Shown: in pieces, positions 7,794-13,261 of the stretch
How the letters are laid out: each line of letters begins with the position of its first letter
Numbering within the stretch: the stretch's first letter is position 1
Assembly: GCA_964544475.1 (NCBI GenBank)
Contig: CAZJBS010000052.1
Coordinates: 1-13,261, forward strand
Origin: CAZJBS01 sp964544475
GTDB taxonomy: Bacteria > CLD3 > SB21
DNA: 13,261 nucleotides
Direction: 5' to 3'
Notes under the pieces: model-generated
Databases searched by the model: none
What the model was told of the DNA's origin: nothing
What the model saw: the letters and a program-made list of their open reading frames with translations, nothing else
Program-made: the position numbers and the translations under genes

Positions 7794-9737
7794 AAGCCGG
7801 AGATCGACCCTGCCCTGGACGCCATTGTGCTCGAGTGTCTGGACAAGGATCCCAACGAGAGAACGCAGTCGGCCAAACAGGTCGGTATCGATCTCAAGCG
7901 ATTCAAACGCGAGTCGAGCCGGCAGCACGTCAGCCGGATCGCTTCCCGGTCTTTTGTAAACAAAGAGGCGTCCGGTCGCGTTCAGACTTCTTCGGTTCGA
8001 GCCTGGATTTGGCCTGTAGCGACGGTTTTGGCGATTGCAACCGCCTTGACCCTGGCGCTGATTTTGTGGACACGGAACGGCGAACCTCCGGGTCCTTCGG
8101 GACATTTTACGATTGAAGTTCCCGAAAGCGCGCCGATCTTTGGCGGCGGTGTCGGGTTCGGCATTTCGCCGGACGGGAAGTATCTGGCGTATGAAGGCGC
8201 TCCTCCGGCGTCCGAGCTGTACCTGCGGCCGTTGGACCGCTACGACGTCATCCGTCTGGCCGGTACTGAGAATGGCGCGTACCCTGCGTTTTCTCCGGAT
8301 GGCCAGTGGATTGCTTTTGAAGCCGACGGCGCCCTGAAGAAGATCTCAATCTCTGGCGGCGCTCCGCAGCCGTTGTGCAGAATCCTTGGTCAAATTCGGG
8401 GACTCTGGTGGGGCCAGGACAACCGGATTTATTTTGGTCATATCCAGAACGGCATTTCCGCCGTTTCGGCGAACGGTGGTGAACCGCAACTGGTGACGGC
8501 CATGGACAGCGCCAGCGGAGAGATCAGCCATCGCCTTCCCCAACTCCTTCCGGATGGGAAAAGCCTCCTCTTTACGATCAAGCAGAGCGCCATCTCGACA
8601 TTCGACGACGCATTGATCGCCGTGCAGGATCTGAATTCTGGCGCCAGGACCATTCTCATTCACGGAGGATCGAACGCGCGCTATGTGCCGACCGGCCATG
8701 TGGTCTATGTCCGGGGCAATGCCATCCTCCTGGCGGCGTACGATGCAGACCGGCGCGAGGTCACCGCCTCCCCAATTTCCATTCTGGATGGCGGCTGGTT
8801 CAACAGCGGTTCCGGAGATGCCAAGCTTGCTTTCACTTCAACCGGCGTTCTGGTGTATTCTTCATTGGGAAATGTGGCCTTCAACACCAACACCGTGAAC
8901 TGGCTTGATCGATCCGGCGGCATTCGGGCCGTCATGTCTGAGCCCAGGGCATACTATTCGGCGGTGCTTTCCCCCGATGGCCAGAAGATCGCCCTCAACA
9001 TCAACGCGGCCAACGACGATATCTGGGTGTACCATGTGGTCCGCCAAATTCTCACGCGGGTGACCTTTGGAGGAGGCAACCACGCCTCGCCGGTGTGGAG
9101 TGTGGACGGCGCGTATGTCTACTATGCTGCCGAAAACGGCCAGACCGGATCCATTTGCCGCAAGAAATGGGACGGGAGCGGCGAGGAAGAGACGCTGGCC
9201 AGGATCAGCGGCGCTTTCCTCACCTCCGCGTCGCCGGACGGCAAGAATCTGATTTTTGTGAAGAGCGGCGACATAGGGATCCTGCCGCTGGAAGATAACC
9301 GGCCGCCTCGGATCATCATCCAATCTCCCGCGGCCGAATTTGGCGTGCTGTCGCCCGACGGCAGGTATCTGGCCTACGAATCCAACGAATCCGGTGCGTT
9401 CGAAATCTATGTGACGCCTTTTCCGGAAAAAGGGGGAAAATGGCAAATCTCCAGCGGCGGCGGGCGGGCGCCGCTGTGGGGACGTCACGGCAACCGACTA
9501 TTCTACCGGCGTGGAAATTCCGTCATGACGGTGACCTTGTCGAATGGACCGACGTTTGATTTTTCGGCGCCGGAAGTCTATGGCCAACTGCCGCCATCAT
9601 CCATCCTGTGCGATGTCTCAATGGACGACAAGCAGTTTCTGCTGATCAATACGCCTGCCGACGGCATCTCGACCCGAAAGATGAATGTGATTACGGATTG
9701 GTTTCAGGAAATCCGGACCAAATACATGGCCAAATGA
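7794..9737 (+). CDS. Ser/Thr protein kinase (C-lobe end) with membrane segment and PD40/TolB-like beta-propeller; 5' end in gap
   Basis: There are 647 visible residues, entering from the gap at base 7794. Residues 1-40 are the last helices of a Hanks-type kinase, with the typical CLDKDPNERTQSA block. A single membrane helix covers about 71-92. The rest is a predicted extracytoplasmic beta-propeller with repeated (S)PDG-x-x-(I/L) PD40 motifs near residues 121, 165, 250, 391, 434 (degenerate, SVDG), 478 and 519. The C-terminus (DWFQEI near the end) is like that of PD40-tailed kinases common in Acidobacteria and FCB candidate phyla. The architecture suggests a transmembrane receptor kinase whose propeller senses an outside ligand; substrates are unknown. 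The ATP-binding loop, the HRD and the DFG motifs lie in the gap, so catalytic competence cannot be checked. The 61-base spacing to the next gene may allow co-transcription. Confidence 0.88.
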   Translation, partial: KPEIDPALDAIVLECLDKDPNERTQSAKQVGIDLKRFKRESSRQHVSRIASRSFVNKEASGRVQTSSVRAWIWPVATVLAIATALTLALILWTRNGEPPGPSGHFTIEVPESAPIFGGGVGFGISPDGKYLAYEGAPPASELYLRPLDRYDVIRLAGTENGAYPAFSPDGQWIAFEADGALKKISISGGAPQPLCRILGQIRGLWWGQDNRIYFGHIQNGISAVSANGGEPQLVTAMDSASGEISHRLPQLLPDGKSLLFTIKQSAISTFDDALIAVQDLNSGARTILIHGGSNARYVPTGHVVYVRGNAILLAAYDADRREVTASPISILDGGWFNSGSGDAKLAFTSTGVLVYSSLGNVAFNTNTVNWLDRSGGIRAVMSEPRAYYSAVLSPDGQKIALNINAANDDIWVYHVVRQILTRVTFGGGNHASPVWSVDGAYVYYAAENGQTGSICRKKWDGSGEEETLARISGAFLTSASPDGKNLIFVKSGDIGILPLEDNRPPRIIIQSPAAEFGVLSPDGRYLAYESNESGAFEIYVTPFPEKGGKWQISSGGGRAPLWGRHGNRLFYRRGNSVMTVTLSNGPTFDFSAPEVYGQLPPSSILCDVSMDDKQFLLINTPADGISTRKMNVITDWFQEIRTKYMAK

Positions 9738-9747
9738 CGATATCGGC

Positions 9748-9768
9748 AGCGCCTCGCCCTGCGGCGCT
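9748..9768 (+). terminator. Possible weak hairpin after the kinase gene
   Basis: AGCGCC and GGCGCT form a perfect six-base-pair GC-rich stem around a nine-base loop, ten bases after the kinase stop. No T-run follows, only ATTAAA. It is at best a weak or factor-assisted terminator or an mRNA 3' end stabiliser, and it could be chance. Confidence 0.25.
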
Positions 9769-9784
9769 ATTAAACCATACACGA

Positions 9785-9790
9785 AAGGAG
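9785..9790 (+). promoter_or_regulatory. Ribosome binding site of the double-ABM gene
   Basis: AAGGAG stands eight bases before the ATG at 9799 and supports that start. Confidence 0.75.
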
Positions 9791-9798
9791 CGTGGTCT

Positions 9799-10548
9799 AT
9801 GTTCCTTAGATTGGTGCAAACGAAGGTCAAGCCCGAAGCCGAAAGCCGTGTGAACGAAGTGTACCGGGACACGGTGATCGCCGCTCTCCAAAACACGCCG
9901 GGTTGTCTGTATGCGGGCCTGATCAAAAGTGAATCCCAGGAGCACGAATACGTCTCGATGACGCTCTGGACGTCAAAGCAGGACGCGGACGCCTACGTGG
10001 CAAGCGGTTTGTACGCCAAACTGCTTCGTGACCTCCAGCCGGTGTTGGCCGATGCGTCGGAATGGAAGATCCAATTGACGAAGGACCTGACGGTCGAGTA
10101 TGCGCCCGTCAGCGAAGAACCCGTCGCGGAGTCCTTCGCCGTGACGACTGCTTCGTCGGAAGAACTGGTTTTGCCCGACCGCGGCGCCTCCATGCACGTT
10201 CGCCTGTTGTCCCTGAAAATACGTCCGGAGCGGATGGCCGATTTTAAATCCGCCTATCAAAATGAAATCATTCCGGCCCTTCTCAAAGTCAAAGGCTGCC
10301 GTTATGCCTTTCTGACGGAGAGCATGGGCCAACAACCGGAGTGCATTTCGATGACGATCTGGGACTCCGCTGAAGACGCGGACCACTACGAAAGCGGGGG
10401 TGTGTTTCGTGAACTCATCGGAAAAACCGAATCCATGTTCACCGAATTGTTCCAATGGAAAATGAAATTGGCCAAAAGCGCCTCGGCGGCGACGAGCGAC
10501 GACATGCGCGTCGCCCATTACGACGTCGTGGCCGGCAGGAGTTTTTGA
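9799..10548 (+). CDS. Tandem ABM-domain protein (antibiotic biosynthesis monooxygenase-like, dimeric alpha/beta barrel fold)
   Basis: A complete 249-residue protein made of two similar halves, about residues 1-96 and 132-225, joined by an acidic Ser/Glu/Val-rich linker. The halves match in order: PGCLYAGL with KGCRYAFL, VSMTLW with ISMTIW, DADAYVASG with DADHYESGG, and WKIQL with WKMKL. Both fit the ABM/YgiN-like ferredoxin-type fold, in which two domains normally pair as a dimer, so one chain may form a complete barrel by itself. The family includes quinol monooxygenases, heme-degrading enzymes and proteins of unknown role. I see no residue that tells which, so no substrate is proposed. No signal peptide or membrane segment is present. 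It starts 61 bases after the kinase stop with its own ribosome binding site, and its stop lies one base before a gap. Confidence 0.85.
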   Translation: MFLRLVQTKVKPEAESRVNEVYRDTVIAALQNTPGCLYAGLIKSESQEHEYVSMTLWTSKQDADAYVASGLYAKLLRDLQPVLADASEWKIQLTKDLTVEYAPVSEEPVAESFAVTTASSEELVLPDRGASMHVRLLSLKIRPERMADFKSAYQNEIIPALLKVKGCRYAFLTESMGQQPECISMTIWDSAEDADHYESGGVFRELIGKTESMFTELFQWKMKLAKSASAATSDDMRVAHYDVVAGRSF

Positions 10549-10549
10549 A

Positions 10550-10649
10550 NNNNNNNNNNNNNNNNNNNNNNNNNNNNNNNNNNNNNNNNNNNNNNNNNNN
10601 NNNNNNNNNNNNNNNNNNNNNNNNNNNNNNNNNNNNNNNNNNNNNNNNN
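10550..10649. other. Assembly gap (100 N)
   Basis: Exactly 100 N, directly after the stop of the double-ABM gene. The real distance between that gene and the restriction-modification gene is unknown, and further genes could be missing. Confidence 0.95.
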
Positions 10650-10787
10650 GCGCCGTCGTCACAAATCTGAAAAAGTCTCTTTCAAATGGGTTGTGATGGC
10701 ATTAGATTAGGTCCAGCCTGACCCCGATATCTTGAGGCGCCATGTTCATGCGCTCATGAAAACTTCTTTTGCCGTAGCGGTCCGACC
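10650..10787 (+). other. Intergenic spacer upstream of the restriction-modification gene
   Basis: These 138 bases hold no convincing gene. Around 10711-10724 GGTC and GACC flank six bases in a small dyad. Read on the other strand, this begins with GGGGTCAGG, which resembles short repeated motifs found near transposase and toxin genes in some environmental genomes (from memory, unverified). An imperfect dyad with TGAAA and TTTCA lies near 10670-10687. The frame of the next gene is closed by a TGA at 10719, so that gene cannot begin further upstream than 10722. No clear promoter is seen. Confidence 0.4.
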
Positions 10788-13261
10788 ATGTACGATACGT
10801 ATCTCCAATCGCTTTTCGCAATCACCCAACGCGGCGACGCGCGCGAGGAGTCGTATTACTCCGCGCTCGAAGACCTGGTTCTCGCCTTGGCCGGTCGTTT
10901 TGGCAAGCCCAAAGTGCAGGTCACGACGCTTCCCAAAAAAACCGAAGCGGGCAATCCCGACTTCCGCGTCTGGGACGGCACGCAGGCGCAGATCGGATAC
11001 ATTGAAGCCAAAACACCGCAAACCGATCTGGGCGACATGGAGGACTCCGAACAGCTTCGCCGCTATCTCGACACATTTCCCAATCTCATCCTGACCAATT
11101 TTTACGAATTCCGCCTCTACCGCAAAGGCCAGAAGATCGACACCGTCCTGCTGGCGCGCCCGATGATCGCGTCCAGGCTGAAATCCGTCCCGCCGGTGGA
11201 AAGGCCGGATGAACTTTCGCGGCTCTTCGAGAGGTTTCTCGAATTTGCGATTCCCACGACATTCACGGCCGAATCACTGGCCGGCGAACTCGCCATACGG
11301 ACGAAATTTCTTCGGGATCAGGTCATCAAAGAAGAACTGCGTGAAGCGGCCACCGGCACGAGCAGGATATTGGGCTTCTACGAAGCCTTCAGCAAACATC
11401 TCATCGCGCACCTCAAACCCGACGAATTTGCCGATCTCTATGCGCAGACGATCACGTATGGTCTCTTCGCCGCCCGCACGCGCTCGGACAATGGATTCAG
11501 CCGCCGGGGTGCTTACGAACTTATTCCGAAAACCATCGGCATTCTGCGGGAGATTTTTCATTTCATTTCGTTCGATCCGCCGCCGCAACTGGCCGTCATC
11601 GTCGATGACATCGCCGAAATCCTTGCCGCCGCCGACGTCCGGCAGATTCTTCACGAATACTTTGGAAAGCACAAAGGCTCTGACCCGATTTTTCATTTTT
11701 ACGAAACGTTTCTCGCGGAGTACAATCCCATCGAGCGCGAACGCCGCGGCGTGTACTATACGCCGGAACCCGTCGTCTCGTACATCGTGCGCTCCGTGCA
11801 TAAGATTCTTAAAGACGAATTCCATCACGCCGATGGCCTTGCCTCCTCCGCCGTCACGGTGCTCGATCCCGCGGGCGGCACTTTGACGTTTCTTGCCGAA
11901 GCCGCGCGCCTGGCCGTCGAGGAATTTACCGGAAAATACGGCGCCGCCGCCAAAGGCCGCTTCATCGAAGATCATATTCTCAAACATTTTTACGCCTTCG
12001 AACTCATGATGGCGCCGTACGCCGCGGGTCACCTGAAAATGGGCTACCTGCTCGAGGAACTCGGCCACAAGCTCTCGGGCGACGAGCGCTTCCAGTTTTA
12101 CCTGACCAATACGCTTGAGATGGAGGAACTCGCCCAGACTTCCCTGCCCGGCATGGTCTCGCTCTCCGAAGAGTCCCATCTCGCGGGCAAAGTCAAAAAA
12201 GAACAGCCGATACTCGTGATCATCGGCAATCCGCCGTATTCAGGTATTTCTGCAAATGCGAGTGAAAAATCGGTGCCCGTTCAGAAAGGCGGTCGATACA
12301 TCACGGATTATCAGATCAAGACGACAAAAAAGAACGGGCGCACATTCTACGAACTCGAACCTCAAGTCAAGACCGCAACCAAGAACCTGACGGTTAAGCA
12401 AAAGACATGGATTGGCGAACTGATCGAAAATTACAAGATCATTGACGGCGATTGGTTTGGTGAGCGGAAACACTGGCTGCAAGACGATTACGTCAAATTC
12501 ATACGCTTCGCGCAATGGAAGATCGATCAATGCGGACAGGGCGTCATAGGTTTGATCACCAATCATTCCTATCTTGATAACCCGACTTTCCGCGGCATGC
12601 GTCAGTCGCTGATGAATTCCTTTGACGAAATCTATGTTTTGGATTTGCACGGCAATTCACTGAAAAAGGAAAAGTCGCCGAACGGCTCGAAGGATGTCAA
12701 TGTCTTCGACATTCAGCAAGGCGTCGCCATCGTCATCATGATCAAAAAAGATCATAGAAAATCCGAAACGAAAGTCTATCATTCCGAACTCTGGGGCGAG
12801 CGCGACAATAAATACCAATATCTCGGGAAGAAAGACCGCGATAAAACGGAATGGGATCAGTTGAAACCTAATTCACCGTTTTATTTCTTTGTACCTAAGA
12901 AAGAAAAACATCGCAGCAAATATGACCGCTACATCCCGGTTTCCGAAATTTTCCCGATCAACGTAACAGGTATTGTCACAGCAAGAGATGGGTTTGTCAT
13001 AGATTGTGACGAAAAAGCTCTCGAACACAGGATAAGACAATTTCGCAATTTAGATATCGACGACAAAACCATTGAAACAACTTACAAACTGAAAGATACT
13101 CGCGGCTGGAAAATGTCGAAAGCAAGAAAGATTCTTGCGAAAGACGAAGACTGGAAGGAATATTATACTAAAATTCTGTACAGACCGTTTGACATAAGAA
13201 ATATTTACTACACTCCAAGCATGGTTGATTGGGGAAGACCTGAGTTGATGAAACATATGAT
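10788..13261 (+). CDS. Single-chain restriction-modification enzyme, Type IIG/Type ISP-like N6-adenine methylase with PD-(D/E)xK nuclease (C-terminus outside window)
   Basis: The frame is open from ATG 10788 to the window end, 824 codons with no stop. A PD-(D/E)xK nuclease is visible near the N-terminus: Pro57-Asp58, then Glu73-Ala-Lys75 in YIEAKTP. A helical linker leads to an N6-adenine methylase core. Its SAM motif I is DPAGGT (360-365) and its catalytic motif IV is NPPY (481-484). Downstream are YVKFIRFAQWKI, GVIGLITNHSYLDN and a VFDIQQGVAIVI segment, typical of Type ISP/IIG enzymes, leading toward the target-recognition region. No helicase is present between nuclease and methylase, unlike true Type ISP proteins of about 1,500 residues, so a Type IIG enzyme of roughly 1,000-1,100 residues is likeliest. 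It would methylate and cut DNA, defending against phage. The last kilobase is clearly more AT-rich. The start lacks a good Shine-Dalgarno; no in-frame ATG lies between it and the stop at 10719. Confidence 0.88.
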   Translation, partial: MYDTYLQSLFAITQRGDAREESYYSALEDLVLALAGRFGKPKVQVTTLPKKTEAGNPDFRVWDGTQAQIGYIEAKTPQTDLGDMEDSEQLRRYLDTFPNLILTNFYEFRLYRKGQKIDTVLLARPMIASRLKSVPPVERPDELSRLFERFLEFAIPTTFTAESLAGELAIRTKFLRDQVIKEELREAATGTSRILGFYEAFSKHLIAHLKPDEFADLYAQTITYGLFAARTRSDNGFSRRGAYELIPKTIGILREIFHFISFDPPPQLAVIVDDIAEILAAADVRQILHEYFGKHKGSDPIFHFYETFLAEYNPIERERRGVYYTPEPVVSYIVRSVHKILKDEFHHADGLASSAVTVLDPAGGTLTFLAEAARLAVEEFTGKYGAAAKGRFIEDHILKHFYAFELMMAPYAAGHLKMGYLLEELGHKLSGDERFQFYLTNTLEMEELAQTSLPGMVSLSEESHLAGKVKKEQPILVIIGNPPYSGISANASEKSVPVQKGGRYITDYQIKTTKKNGRTFYELEPQVKTATKNLTVKQKTWIGELIENYKIIDGDWFGERKHWLQDDYVKFIRFAQWKIDQCGQGVIGLITNHSYLDNPTFRGMRQSLMNSFDEIYVLDLHGNSLKKEKSPNGSKDVNVFDIQQGVAIVIMIKKDHRKSETKVYHSELWGERDNKYQYLGKKDRDKTEWDQLKPNSPFYFFVPKKEKHRSKYDRYIPVSEIFPINVTGIVTARDGFVIDCDEKALEHRIRQFRNLDIDDKTIETTYKLKDTRGWKMSKARKILAKDEDWKEYYTKILYRPFDIRNIYYTPSMVDWGRPELMKHM

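Noticed and set aside
7310..8116. One gene running from the GAF domain through the N run
   Set aside because: The frame after the gap differs from that of the well-supported kinase, and the translated tail has no domain features. The gap length is a placeholder.
10732..11094. Separate small gene upstream of the restriction enzyme
   Set aside because: It is an Arg/Ser/Pro-rich frame overlapping the start of the methylase gene in another frame, typical of a GC-driven shadow.
10788..13261. BREX PglX or DISARM methylase
   Set aside because: The N-terminus is a PD-(D/E)xK nuclease followed by a Type ISP-like methylase core, and no BREX or DISARM partner genes are visible in the window.

Overview
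The window is a high-GC bacterial scaffold (most genes look near 55-60% GC by eye) broken by three runs of exactly 100 N. Those runs look like scaffold gaps of unknown true size, so this is probably a metagenome-assembled or draft genome. The gene mix is a huge secreted protein with Asp-box, Fn3 and ASH-like modules, a class III cyclase fused to TPRs, a Ser/Thr kinase fused to a PD40 propeller, and a GAF sensor. This mix is typical of FCB-group and neighbouring candidate phyla (KSB1, Zixibacteria, Ignavibacteria or Acidobacteria-like genomes). The phylum is an inference; no rRNA or marker gene is present.

Left part, minus strand. Positions 1-4711 are one uninterrupted reading frame for a secreted multidomain protein of at least 1,570 residues; its C-terminus lies outside the window. 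Upstream of it, across a gap, is a complete 577-residue membrane-anchored adenylate cyclase with a TolB-N/FlgO-like domain and TPRs (4851-6584). A good sigma70-like promoter lies about 110 bases upstream of the cyclase start.

Middle part, plus strand. In order these are a PEBP/YbhB-family protein (6847-7299), the N-terminus of a GAF-domain sensor (7352-7693, cut by a gap), the C-terminal part of a membrane Ser/Thr protein kinase with a PD40/TolB-like propeller (7794-9737, 5' end in the gap), and a protein made of two tandem ABM-type domains (9799-10548).

Right part, plus strand. After the third gap and a short spacer comes a single-chain restriction-modification enzyme of the Type IIG/Type ISP-like kind (10788 to the window end, C-terminus missing). 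It has an N-terminal PD-(D/E)xK nuclease, an N6-adenine methylase core and the start of a more AT-rich specificity region.

The cyclase, GAF protein and kinase form a small signalling neighbourhood around a divergent intergenic region, but nothing in the sequence shows that they act together. No RNA genes, CRISPR arrays, insertion sequences or origins were seen, and no gene-free stretch exceeds 300 bases. I did not find a clearly new multi-gene system. The restriction-modification gene and the modular secreted protein are the most interesting parts.
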